From positions 1,232,720 to 1,241,360 of the forward strand of contig CP070627.1 of NCBI GenBank assembly GCA_020355945.1: a DNA stretch of 8,641 nucleotides, read 5' to 3'. A program made the position numbers and the translations under genes. Below are positions 1-5,722 of the stretch, piece after piece (position 1 is the first letter of the stretch; each line of letters starts with the position of its first letter). The notes below the pieces were generated by a model. The model had not been told where the DNA came from and made no database searches. It saw only the letters and a program-made list of their open reading frames with translations. Origin of the DNA: Candidatus Aminicenantota bacterium. GTDB lineage: Bacteria > Acidobacteriota > Aminicenantia > UBA2199.

Positions 1-373
1 ATTTAAAATCCAGGAGAGCAACGCAGTAGATGGGATTTAATTTAAAGTCCCATTCCCCTTTTTCCGCTTGTTCCCGGATAGGAAAGGTAGTATAGAACAT
101 GGCCCGGTCTTTTAAGAATTTGATTTTTGCCTTTTGCATCTCGATGATAAATCGTTCACCATTGGCATTTTCGCAGTGAATATCGAAAATAGCTTTTCTT
201 TCAAGAGCAATATCACCCCATTGTTCTGTGTTTTTGAAGTTTAATTGGACGATTTTATGTTGCACCGGCAGTAATTCATTGAGGAAGTCTTTTAGCAGGT
301 CCTTATTCGCTTCTTCTCCGAAGAGTTTTTTAAATCCGAAATCGGTATAGGGATTCACATACCTGGCTTTCAT
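1..373 (-). CDS. Rpn-family PD-(D/E)XK nuclease / transposase-like protein, 5' part only
   Basis: The reading frame starts at ATG 373-371 and stays open to the left edge, giving the first 124 residues; the C-terminal part lies outside the window. The N-terminus MKARYVNPYTDFGFKKLFGE, followed by NKDLLKDFLNELL, is the hallmark opening of the Rpn/PDDEXK_2 family (often annotated 'putative transposase'). Around residues 60-76 the AIFDIHCEN and RFIIEMQ segments fit the D...ExQ version of the PD-(D/E)XK active site. Family members are DNA endonucleases that promote RecA-independent recombination; this is known of the family, not shown here. The start is supported by GGAGG (385-389 on the minus strand), 11 nt upstream. 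An earlier ATG at 381 closes after three codons. A clear promoter lies at 430-458. The start and family are well supported; the exact function is not. Confidence 0.87.
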   Translation of the reverse strand, partial: MKARYVNPYTDFGFKKLFGEEANKDLLKDFLNELLPVQHKIVQLNFKNTEQWGDIALERKAIFDIHCENANGERFIIEMQKAKIKFLKDRAMFYTTFPIREQAEKGEWDFKLNPIYCVALLDFK

Positions 374-429
374 CGAACCATAGACCTCCACTGGAATCTT
401 TTTTGTCCTGTTTTTTTATTCATATTTCA

Positions 430-458
430 ATTATAATTCCATTTTGCTTTTTTTTCAA
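430..458 (-). promoter_or_regulatory. Sigma-70-like promoter of the Rpn-family gene
   Basis: On the minus strand TTGAAA (458-453) and TATAAT (435-430) are separated by exactly 17 bp. Transcription would start near 423, giving a leader of about 50 nt before the ATG at 373. The -35 hexamer sits inside the 54-bp repeat at 442-495. Confidence 0.75.
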
Positions 459-495
459 CCCATGTTGTGGATTTACTTTGCCTTTACTTTGACCG
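442..495 (-). repeat. 54-bp repeat, copy 1 (promoter-proximal)
   Basis: This segment matches 3788-3841 in the same orientation with about 4 mismatches in 54. Read on the minus strand it contains two tandem GGCAAAGTAAA-like units, then a conserved block ending in GGGTTGAA, whose last bases form the -35 of the Rpn-gene promoter. The tandem 11-bp units directly upstream of a -35 could be a binding site; that is inference. Confidence 0.7.
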
Positions 496-530
496 GGATC
501 GGATATGAAGATGGTTGCTGTCACTTTATT

Positions 531-640
531 TTCTTCGCGTTTTTTCCCATCTTCCTTTTTTTCGTGTCCCTTCATGCTTCACTGTATCTTCGCGGCTAAA
601 ATTATAAAATTAGGCGGTGGATTTTGGGGAGATTGAATTC
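531..640 (+). repeat. Promoter-repeat copy A (TTCGCG block plus GCGGT box)
   Basis: This is a degenerate copy of the intergenic repeat also seen at 5811-5917 (plus) and 1973-2090 (minus). Shared landmarks in order are TTCTTCGCGTT, a TTCATGCTTCAC-like stretch, a TCTTCGCGGC stretch, an A/T-rich run, and the box TTAGGCGGTGGATTT. GCGGTG lies at 614-619, 21 bp before the -35 hexamer that starts at 641. The upstream hairpin block present in the other two copies is not recognisable here. Confidence 0.65.
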
Positions 641-669
641 TTGAAAAATCCTGGACTTTATACTATAAT
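641..669 (+). promoter_or_regulatory. Promoter at the end of repeat copy A
   Basis: TTGAAA (641-646), a 17-bp spacer and a perfect TATAAT (664-669). The only nearby start is ATG 679, about 3 nt after the predicted transcription start, so any product would be nearly leaderless. What it drives is a decayed gene. Confidence 0.75.
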
Positions 670-678
670 TTGAATACC

Positions 679-945
679 ATGAGTCCGCAAAAACAGGTAA
701 CCAGGAAAAAAAGCCAGGAGTGGATTCGAGCTGCGAATGAAAATTCCTATTGTCAAGATCATCGACTATAAGTTGAAAAAAGAGTTGAGAGAGAAACTGG
801 AAACCTCGACGAATCCGATGGCCATGGTGGTAAAAGCTCAATTAAAGAGCTTTGAAGTCAAAAAAGTGGATGAAAACACAAAATTCGAGGTCACTAAGGA
901 GTTAATCCGGCAGTGTTATAAACATGGATACTCCAGGGATGCTAT
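679..945 (+). pseudogene. Relic of a second Rpn-type nuclease gene, frameshifted and truncated
   Basis: From ATG 679 a 31-codon frame (MSPQKQVTRKKSQEWIRAAN...) ends at a stop near 772. A second frame, shifted by one base, is open from 701. From about 728 it reads ELRMKIPIVKIIDY, then STNPMAMVVKAQLK, then LIRQCYKHGYSRDAI. That order (P-V-K-DY, 'NP-A-VV-A-LK', 'L-GYSR-I') is typical of the middle to C-terminal half of Rpn/YhgA-like proteins, in which a 'LFRFIDW..LP' ending normally follows. Here similarity stops at about 945 and the frame runs into the 3' end of the convergent integrase gene. The N-terminal nuclease motif is absent. Whether the 679 frame belonged to the same gene is unclear. 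Confidence 0.6.
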
Positions 946-960
946 TTTCTTATACTCTTC

Positions 961-1920
961 TTATTCTACTACCTTAAAACTTCCCCGCGGATGACGAGTA
1001 GACAAAATCTCTTTCTGCTTATGCTGAGTAATATGAGTGTAAATCTGGGTGGTGGTAATGGTACTGTGACCCAATAACTGCTGGATGTAACGAATGTCTA
1101 CCTCCTCCTCCAAAAGCAAAGTAGCAAACGTGTGACGAAACATATGCGGGGTAACTTCCTTGTTAATGTTGGATAACCGGGTATACTTCTTGATCATAAA
1201 CCGAACCGATTGCTCAGATAACCGATGACCCAACCGATTAACAAAAAAATAAGAAAAATTCCCACCAGGTGAATGAAATAATTCCATATATTCATCGATA
1301 ACATCGATAATTTCCTGGCTGCATACCTGGATCATCCGCTCCCGACTCCCCTTTCCATTAACCTGGATGTATTTTTGCTCTATATTTACATCGACTTTTT
1401 TAAGATTGCAAAGCTCAGAAACCCGGATACCAGTGGCAAACAATAATTCTAACACCACAATATCACGTACAATGGATTTGTAAGTGTAGATGGTAGAGTC
1501 ACTGCACGCCCGCCTGACTTTGTAGACGGTGCGGAACAAAGTTTTTATTTCATTCAGGGTCAAAACCCCCGGCAATTGAAGCGGTTCCTTGATTTTAATG
1601 CGCATCTTACGAAACGGACTAACCTCAATCCTGTCCTCAAACTCCAGGTAAGTAAAAAGTGCCTTAAGAGTAGCGATTTTTCGTTTTACCGTCTTGACCT
1701 TGTTGGTTTCCTGCAACTGCTGCAAGTAATCCCGTAAAATTTGTTTATCAATTTTTTTCATATCCATCACCTTCCCCTTAACTGAAAGATAAGTGAAAAA
1801 CTGGTTCAAGTCTAGCTGGTAAGCCTTTAGTGTATGAGAACTCAGGTTCTTTTCCACCCGGCAGTGAAGTAAAAAATCAGTCATAACTTTTTCTAACTCG
1901 CGCATCTCTATTTTTCTCAT
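961..1920 (-). CDS. Tyrosine-type site-specific recombinase (XerC/XerD-like integrase)
   Basis: The 319-residue protein has the size and layout of a Xer/phage-type integrase. An N-terminal SAM-like DNA-binding domain covers about residues 7-97 (FLLHCRVEKNLSSHTLKAY). The C-terminal catalytic domain carries R166 (ATGIRVSEL), K190 (GKGSRER), H259 and R262 (PHMFRHTFA), H285 (LLGHSTITTT) and the nucleophile Y294 (QIYTHIT), so all six catalytic residues are present. It should cut and rejoin DNA at paired recombination sites. An insertion of about 11 residues relative to classical XerD lies around residues 131-150. ATG 1920 is preferred over TTG 1923; no Shine-Dalgarno is visible and the leader from the promoter at 1944-1972 is only about 16 nt. 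ATG 1902 is a shorter alternative. It is convergent with the Rpn relic. The sequence does not show whether it is a housekeeping Xer protein or a mobile-element integrase; the truncated surroundings favour the latter. Confidence 0.92.
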   Translation of the reverse strand: MRKIEMRELEKVMTDFLLHCRVEKNLSSHTLKAYQLDLNQFFTYLSVKGKVMDMKKIDKQILRDYLQQLQETNKVKTVKRKIATLKALFTYLEFEDRIEVSPFRKMRIKIKEPLQLPGVLTLNEIKTLFRTVYKVRRACSDSTIYTYKSIVRDIVVLELLFATGIRVSELCNLKKVDVNIEQKYIQVNGKGSRERMIQVCSQEIIDVIDEYMELFHSPGGNFSYFFVNRLGHRLSEQSVRFMIKKYTRLSNINKEVTPHMFRHTFATLLLEEEVDIRYIQQLLGHSTITTTQIYTHITQHKQKEILSTRHPRGSFKVVE

Positions 1921-1943
1921 CAAATTAACTATTTTTACTTTAT

Positions 1944-1972
1944 ATTATCTCAGAAAAACCACTAAAAATCAA
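1944..1972 (-). promoter_or_regulatory. Promoter of the integrase gene, at the end of repeat copy B
   Basis: On the minus strand TTGATT (1972-1967), a 17-bp spacer and GATAAT (1949-1944). Transcription would begin near 1937, about 16 nt before ATG 1920. Confidence 0.65.
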
Positions 1973-2090
1973 TTAAATTCATATACTTAAATCTACCGCC
2001 TATTTTTTTAAGCGTGAACCATGCGAAGACACGGTGAAGCATGAAGGAACGCGAGGAAAGACCGCTGATGAACCTGATGACCATGATAAC
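1973..2090 (-). repeat. Promoter-repeat copy B (TTCGCG block plus GCGGT box)
   Basis: Inverted relative to copies A and C. Read on the minus strand it holds TCATCAGGTTCATCAGCGGTC, then TCCTCGCGTT, CTTCATGCTTCACC, a GTGTCTTCGC stretch, an A-run and TAGGCGGTAGATTT. GCGGTA is at 1999-1994, 21 bp before the -35 hexamer, the same distance as in copies A and C. The TCATCAGG and TCAGCGGTC parts match copy C at 5818-5848. Confidence 0.7.
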
Positions 2091-2139
2091 AGGCCCCATT
2101 AGTGAGAAGTTTTTGGGAGTCCGTGACCGCCGAACCCTT
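2091..2139 (-). repeat. Decayed hairpin-repeat block next to copy B
   Basis: On the minus strand this reads a TTCGGCGGTC stretch, a short divergent stretch, then CAAAAACTTCTCACTAATGG. The same CAAAAACTTCTCACTAATGG occurs at 5781-5800 (plus), and a related copy lies at 8139-8160 (minus). The central G/C hairpin found at 5740-5769 and 8160-8191 is missing, so this copy has an internal deletion. Confidence 0.6.
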
Positions 2140-2300
2140 TTATGTATTTTCGATCGAATTATCTTTAAAGGTCAATGGTTTAATTTGCGTTTTAGCAAGT
2201 GTTGAAAACTGCCGGTGCTTCTCCACTGAAAAAGACAAACGAAGCGGAAAGTTGAAAATTACCCTTCAGGACAGGAAATGTACCTATCTCTATTTCTATT
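2140..2300. other. Unassigned stretch between repeat copy B and the mntA relic
   Basis: No convincing gene. A plus-strand frame (2102-2356) runs across two unrelated repeats and has no family features. On the minus strand a short open stretch of about 35 codons begins near 2297 and resembles nothing I recognise with confidence. It is most likely debris left by the rearrangement that cut the mntA relic at about 2300. Confidence 0.4.
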
Positions 2301-2366
2301 ATGATGTTTCCGGCAGAATTCCGCCAACTTGTCTTTTGGGATATATTGTTCAATAGGATTGGCCAC
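2259..2366 (-). pseudogene. Truncated 5' end of a second mntA copy
   Basis: From GTG 2366 the minus strand encodes [20 protein letters not shown] plus HH, differing from the intact MntA only at residue 6 (E for K). After 22 codons similarity stops at 2301, 13 unrelated residues follow, and a TAA closes the frame at 2259. The GSx10DxD active site is absent, so it cannot act as a nucleotidyltransferase. The fragment lies directly downstream of hepT and is preceded by its own promoter and leader ORF. It is therefore the relic of a second, tandem mntA-hepT module. Confidence 0.8.
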
Positions 2367-2378
2367 AGATATTTCTCT

Positions 2379-2474
2379 TCAGCCTCTCAAGGTCATGATT
2401 CGCAGATACTTTAGCCTTGTTTCCCCAACTATGTAAGCTGAATCTTGCCGGTATTCCAATTTTTCTTTTGTCAT
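2379..2474 (-). CDS. Small leader-type ORF after hepT (31 aa, shortened copy)
   Basis: From ATG 2474 the frame reads [20 protein letters not shown] and ends at TGA after 31 codons. It matches the 41-residue ORF upstream of mntA (3118-3243) but is cut short by the stop. Its ATG overlaps the hepT stop as ATGA. It begins 6 nt after a perfect TATAAT, so on a transcript from that promoter it would be leaderless. Most differences from the other copy change the amino acid, which suggests relaxed selection here. It may no longer be functional. Confidence 0.35.
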   Translation of the reverse strand: MTKEKLEYRQDSAYIVGETRLKYLRIMTLRG

Positions 2475-2839
2475 GGTTCTATTATACAATCTCCCTCCTT
2501 TTTTTTCAAATCAATTAACTTCTTTAATTGCTGGATAATCGCTGGCAAATCCTGCTTTACTGTTTTTTCCACCACTTCATAATCAATGTCAAAATAAGCA
2601 TGAACAATCCTGTTCCGCATTCCTATAATCATATGCCATGGCACCTCCGTATGTGCATCACGGTAAGCCAGTGAAATTTGAGACGCAGCCTCACCGACGA
2701 TTTCCAGTGAACGGACCACAGCCTGACAAACCAACCGATTTTCAGCAAGACCATCGGCGTCAATATTTCCTAAAAATGAGACCGCTTCCAATGAGGCGTC
2801 TAACATGTGTCGAAGACGGGTTAAATCATCGGGCTTCAT
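2471..2839 (-). CDS. hepT: HepT-like HEPN-domain RNase toxin
   Basis: This 122-residue protein is a compact, all-helical HEPN (DUF86/HepT) toxin. The defining motif RX4HXY is present as R75, H80 and Y82 in [13 protein letters not shown]. In the family, R and H form the RNase active site at the dimer interface, and the tyrosine is the residue the partner MntA modifies by AMPylation to silence the toxin. The start ATG 2839 lies 14 bp inside the end of mntA, so the two genes are translationally coupled with the antitoxin first. The C-terminal tail from about residue 111 ([12 protein letters not shown]) is encoded by the -35/-10 region of the next repeat copy, so the natural end of the protein may have been altered by a tandem duplication. 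Active-site residues are intact and the toxin is presumably functional. Confidence 0.9.
   Translation of the reverse strand: MKPDDLTRLRHMLDASLEAVSFLGNIDADGLAENRLVCQAVVRSLEIVGEAASQISLAYRDAHTEVPWHMIIGMRNRIVHAYFDIDYEVVEKTVKQDLPAIIQQLKKLIDLKKKEGDCIIEP
2481..2509 (-). promoter_or_regulatory. Promoter inside the 3' end of hepT
   Basis: TTGAAA (2509-2504), 17 bp and TATAAT (2486-2481) on the minus strand, identical in layout to the mntA promoter at 3250-3278. It sits within the last codons of hepT and now fires into the truncated mntA copy. Confidence 0.65.
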
Positions 2840-3134
2840 ATTGAACCTCGGCAGTATTAACCACTTGATCCCGAAAATATCGGCTTAGATCTCGAGGCGT
2901 GCGGAGGTCCGCCTTTCTGCCTAACATTTCCGTCAGCTCGATCTCCATACCTGCCAGTGTTATAAGTCCGGGAACATGGCCGGATTCGAATTCCACCAAA
3001 AGGTCAATATCACTGTTGGGGTGCAGCTCGCCGCGCAGTGCGGAACCAAATAGGGACAATTTCCTGATATGATGTTTCCGGCAGAATTCCGCCAGCTTAT
3101 CTTTGGGGATATATTGTTTAATAGGATTGGCCAT
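2826..3134 (-). CDS. mntA: MntA-like minimal nucleotidyltransferase antitoxin
   Basis: At 102 residues this is a minimal nucleotidyltransferase. It carries the GSX10DXD signature: G30-S31 in [10 protein letters not shown] and D42-x-D44 in [10 protein letters not shown] third acidic residue, D76 (KADLRTP), completes the metal site. In MNT/HEPN toxin-antitoxin systems this protein transfers AMP from ATP to the conserved tyrosine of HepT and so inactivates the RNase; here that role is inferred from motifs and pairing. ATG 3134 is preceded by AAGGAG (3148-3143) at 8 nt. The gene is first in a two-gene operon, overlaps hepT by 14 bp, and has a promoter at 3250-3278. Its start also overlaps a 41-codon upstream ORF in another frame. 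A truncated duplicate of its 5' end lies at 2301-2366. Confidence 0.92.
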   Translation of the reverse strand: MANPIKQYIPKDKLAEFCRKHHIRKLSLFGSALRGELHPNSDIDLLVEFESGHVPGLITLAGMEIELTEMLGRKADLRTPRDLSRYFRDQVVNTAEVQYEAR

Positions 3135-3243
3135 AGCTCTTTCTCCTTAGTCCTCTCAAGGTCATGATCTGCAGATACTTTAGCCTTTTTTCCCCACCTA
3201 TGTAAGCTGGATCTTGCCGGTATTTCAATTCTTCTTTTGTCAT
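3118..3243 (-). CDS. Small leader ORF upstream of and overlapping mntA (41 aa)
   Basis: ATG 3243 starts 6 nt after TATAAT, so it coincides with the predicted transcription start and would be translated leaderless. The 41-residue product begins [20 protein letters not shown] and is Lys/Arg-rich, with no membrane segment and no family I recognise. It ends at TAA 3118, overlapping the first codons of mntA in a different frame, so its translation could influence mntA initiation. The same ORF, shortened, is present in the duplicated copy. It could be a real small protein, a regulatory upstream ORF, or chance; the coincidence of ATG with +1 is the main support. Confidence 0.4.
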   Translation of the reverse strand: MTKEELKYRQDPAYIGGEKRLKYLQIMTLRGLRRKSYGQSY

Positions 3244-3249
3244 GGTTCC

Positions 3250-3278
3250 ATTATACAATCTCCCCCCTCTTTTTTCAA
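3250..3278 (-). promoter_or_regulatory. Promoter of the mntA-hepT operon
   Basis: TTGAAA (3278-3273), 17 bp and TATAAT (3255-3250) on the minus strand. Predicted start is near 3243, which leaves about 109 nt before the mntA ATG; the leader ORF occupies this leader. Confidence 0.75.
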
Positions 3279-3509
3279 TGGGCTGCAGCCTTTAAAATGA
3301 CCAATTACATCTCTCAAGCTCTTCCCCCAATGACCAGTGACCAATGACCAATGACGAATGACAGTTCTCTAAAGTTCTTTCCCAATGACTAATGATAAAC
3401 CCTATAAAAGTGCTTTCACCTGCACCTGCCACCTCTAAGAATATAACTTTTAATCGTCCATATCCGGGGCTTGTGGGTTTGCACCCGGATTCGCCTTGCT
3501 ATTCTTTTG
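3279..3509. repeat. Non-coding stretch with 7-bp tandem repeat
   Basis: No gene is supported here. Five heptamer units of the CCAATGA type run head to tail at 3327-3361 (CCAATGA, CCAGTGA, CCAATGA, CCAATGA, CGAATGA), and two more (CCAATGA, CTAATGA) lie at 3382-3395. The stretches before each group (CTCTCAAGCTCTTCCC and TCTCTAAAGTTCTTTCCC) are also similar, so a block of about 60 bp seems to have duplicated and then expanded. A small inverted repeat TCCGGG...CCCGGA sits at 3463-3489; it has no T-tract and is not a convincing terminator. Confidence 0.6.
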
Positions 3510-3800
3510 TTAAGCCAATTTTTCATAAAGTTTCGCATCTTCATCTTTTATTTGTACATAATCTCCTAAAGAATAGTTATCTGAAGTAATTAAAATTGTA
3601 TAATCACCAACTCTTTCAGAGAGGTCATCTGTTTCATCTACAATTGCCAATGAATAATATTGACCGCTTGTTGTAACATAGTATTGTATACTGCTATTAT
3701 TTCTTTTTTTCCGTACCCGTATCAAATAAATTCCGGAGGCATCAGCATTTGAATATAGCGCATATTCAGGTTTGATGTGAGACTCAGATTTGCTTTTTCT
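3510..3800 (-). pseudogene. 3' remnant of a probable secreted beta-sandwich (PPC-like) protein
   Basis: A minus-strand frame is open from 3800 to the TAA at 3510. It carries SNADASGIYLIRVRKK, then YYVTTSGQYYSLAIVDE, then GDYTILITSDNYSLGDY. The 'SG-Y-IRV' strand pattern followed by a second 'SGQYYSL' strand resembles the C-terminal pre-peptidase (PPC) or related beta-sandwich domains at the ends of secreted proteins; this is a tentative family call. There is no plausible ATG, ribosome site or signal peptide. Upstream the frame meets a stop (3803-3801) and then the 54-bp repeat. About 95 codons of the gene's end therefore survive, joined to unrelated sequence at about 3788. Confidence 0.5.
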
Positions 3801-3841
3801 TCAACCCATATTGTGGATTTACTTTGCCTTTACTTTGCCCG
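3788..3841 (-). repeat. 54-bp repeat, copy 2
   Basis: This is the partner of 442-495 with about 4 mismatches in 54. It begins 7 bp beyond the symporter stop codon. The two GGCAAAGTAAA-type units are kept, but the -35-like TTGAAG is not followed by a TATAAT at 17 bp, so the promoter function seen at copy 1 has been lost. Confidence 0.75.
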
Positions 3842-3848
3842 TCCATTG

Positions 3849-5651
3849 TTAAAGCTTCAATCTCTGCCAGCTTTTTATTAAACCCAGGGATGAAATCACG
3901 GCCGTCACAGTGGTGATTACAGCGGCTGTATAATTGGAATAAATCCAGAAACCTATAGAAAATAAAGCACTGTATACCGATACACAACCCAAAAACACAC
4001 TCAACAGCCCACCGGGTACATCCCATTTATGTTTCCCGTCACCAATGGTTATATCCTTGATAGCTTTTTCATCTTTTGAAAGACTTTCGACGAATTTTTC
4101 CCACCCCGGACCCCCGGGTTTGATTAACCGGTAAAACTTAAGCAATGTTTCTTTTCCTGTGGGTTTTGTCAAGAGGGTGACTGTTATCCAGGCGCTGGTG
4201 GTAATTGCCACGCCAATGACAAATTTTTGCCAATCTTCAATAGGGAAGAAACCAAACCAGGTATGGATAAATTCAAAATACACCGCCACCAGGAATGACA
4301 CGATCATGGCGGTAATTTCGCTGACAGCATTTATCCTCCACCAGAACCACCGCAAAAGAAACAACAACCCTGTGCCAGCCCCGATTTGCAGGAGTATTTT
4401 AAAGGCCTGGAATGCACTTTGCAGAAGCAAAGCCAATAAGCCGGAGACAATCATTAAACAAAGAGTGCAAATTCGTCCGGCCAGGACCAATTCCTTCTCC
4501 GAAGCTTTTTTTTTAATGAATCGTTTATAAAAATCATTAACCACGTAAGAGGAACCCCAGTTCAAGTGGGTGGAGATAGTGGACATGTAAGCGGCAATGA
4601 GTGAAGCCACTACCAGCCCCAGGAGGCCGTGGGGTAGAAACGAAATCATGGCAGGATATGCCAGGTCGTGTCCCAATTTGTCCGGGGGAACATGGGGAAA
4701 GGCTTTTTGTAAAGATAACAGGTCCGGGAAAACCACCAGGGATGCCAGGGCAACGAGAATCCACGGCCAGGGTCTGAGTGCATAGTGCATGACATTAAAC
4801 AGTAAGGTAGCGCCAATGGAATTTTTTTCATCTTTTGCAGCAAACATTCGTTGGGCCACATATCCGCCGCCCCCGGGTTCGGCTCCCGGGTACCAGGCCG
4901 CCCACCACTGCACTGCCAGGGGAATAATAAATACTGCCATTAATAAATTGATATTTGAGAAGTCCGGGAGTATGGATAATTTTCCTTTAATGGCTTCATT
5001 GCTAAGAAGGTTTGTTAAGCCTCCGACTTTTGGCAATCCGACAGATGCCACAGCCACTGCTACAGCCCCGAACATGGCCATAAAGAATTGGAAAAGGTCT
5101 GTAATCAATACACCCCGCAGCCCTCCCAACATACTGTAGATTACAACAATGGTGCCGGAAACAATGATCGTTACTGCCGGAGATATGCCCAGTAAAACGC
5201 CGCCGATTTTGATGGCCGCCAGGGAGACGGTTGCCATTACCATGACGTTAAAAAAAACACCTAAATATAGTGCCCTGAATCCCCTGAGAAACGCAGCGGT
5301 TTTACCGCTGTACCGCAGTTCATAAAACTCAATATCTGTCAAAACATTAGAGCGTTTCCACAGCTTTGCATAAATAAAAACCGTAACCATGCCGGTAACC
5401 AGGAACGCCCACCAAATCCAGTTCCCGGATACGCCATTATTGCGAACGATATCTGCCACCAGGTTTGGGGTATCTGTAGAGAAGGTAGTAGCCACCATTG
5501 ATATACCCAGCAGCCACCAGGGCATGGTTTTGCTGCTGGCAAAGTATTCCACTGAATTAGCTCCTGCCCGTTTCATTACTACCAGGCCAATCACCAAAGA
5601 TATAAAGAAAAAACCAATAATAAATATCCAGTCACCAGGATTAAGAAGCAT
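3849..5651 (-). CDS. Sodium:solute symporter (SSS/SLC5 family)
   Basis: The 600-residue, strongly hydrophobic protein is a full-length sodium:solute symporter of the inner membrane, using the Na+ gradient to import a small organic solute. Family marks include the first helix (about residues 7-26), LGGLRGVLITDLFQFFMAM (175-193), AWYPGAEPGGGGYVAQRMF (252-270), HYALRPWPWILVA (289-301) and AAYMSTISTHLNWGSS (353-368), the last matching the Ser/Thr-rich helix that supplies Na+ ligands in the family. The AEPGGGGY-AQRM and ALRPWPW motifs fit an uncharacterised subgroup, so no substrate can be named. Hydrophobicity suggests 13 to 15 helices, with an extra pair after a soluble loop of about 50 residues near the C-terminus. 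ATG 5651 follows AGGAGG at 4 nt. It is divergent from the prolyl oligopeptidase gene. Confidence 0.92.
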   Translation of the reverse strand: MLLNPGDWIFIIGFFFISLVIGLVVMKRAGANSVEYFASSKTMPWWLLGISMVATTFSTDTPNLVADIVRNNGVSGNWIWWAFLVTGMVTVFIYAKLWKRSNVLTDIEFYELRYSGKTAAFLRGFRALYLGVFFNVMVMATVSLAAIKIGGVLLGISPAVTIIVSGTIVVIYSMLGGLRGVLITDLFQFFMAMFGAVAVAVASVGLPKVGGLTNLLSNEAIKGKLSILPDFSNINLLMAVFIIPLAVQWWAAWYPGAEPGGGGYVAQRMFAAKDEKNSIGATLLFNVMHYALRPWPWILVALASLVVFPDLLSLQKAFPHVPPDKLGHDLAYPAMISFLPHGLLGLVVASLIAAYMSTISTHLNWGSSYVVNDFYKRFIKKKASEKELVLAGRICTLCLMIVSGLLALLLQSAFQAFKILLQIGAGTGLLFLLRWFWWRINAVSEITAMIVSFLVAVYFEFIHTWFGFFPIEDWQKFVIGVAITTSAWITVTLLTKPTGKETLLKFYRLIKPGGPGWEKFVESLSKDEKAIKDITIGDGKHKWDVPGGLLSVFLGCVSVYSALFSIGFWIYSNYTAAVITTVTAVISSLGLIKSWQRLKL

Positions 5652-5676
5652 GAGACCTCCTGCACTTTGAATAATT

Positions 5677-5705
5677 ATTTTACATTGTTTTGCCTTAAAT
5701 TTCTA
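5677..5705 (-). promoter_or_regulatory. Candidate promoter of the symporter gene
   Basis: On the minus strand TAGAAA (5705-5700), 17 bp and TAAAAT (5682-5677). The match is weaker than at the repeat-borne promoters. Transcription would start near 5670, giving a leader of about 20 nt that contains the AGGAGG site. Confidence 0.45.
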
Positions 5706-5722
5706 CTTCCTATGAAATTACT

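Larger units (their letters stand above)
2301..2509 (-). repeat. Direct repeat, copy 1 (promoter, leader ORF, mntA start)
   Basis: These 209 bp align end to end with 3069-3278 in the same orientation, at roughly 85-90% identity judged by eye. On the minus strand the repeat holds a promoter, a small leader ORF and the first 22 codons of mntA. Its right end coincides with the -35 hexamer and overlaps the last codons of hepT. Confidence 0.88.
3069..3278 (-). repeat. Direct repeat, copy 2 (parent copy: promoter, leader ORF, mntA start)
   Basis: This is the partner of 2301-2509. Its upstream boundary (3278) lies exactly at the -35 hexamer; beyond it the two loci are unrelated. This defines the repeated unit as starting at the promoter, so one whole module is promoter, leader ORF, mntA and hepT. 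Confidence 0.88.

Noticed and set aside
2102..2356. Plus-strand open frame of 84 codons
   Set aside because: It crosses a decayed hairpin repeat, unassigned sequence and the antisense of the mntA relic; its last 19 codons are the complement of the duplicated region.
3327..3395. Possible CRISPR-like array
   Set aside because: The units are adjacent heptamers without unique spacers, which is a simple tandem repeat.
3463..3489. attC-like or terminator hairpin
   Set aside because: Only a 6-bp stem with a 15-nt loop and no T-tract or recognisable recombination boxes; an integron cassette site is not supported.
3784..4026. Minus-strand frame overlapping the symporter 3' end and the 54-bp repeat
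   Set aside because: It is an out-of-frame shadow of the symporter gene that happens to run on into the repeat.
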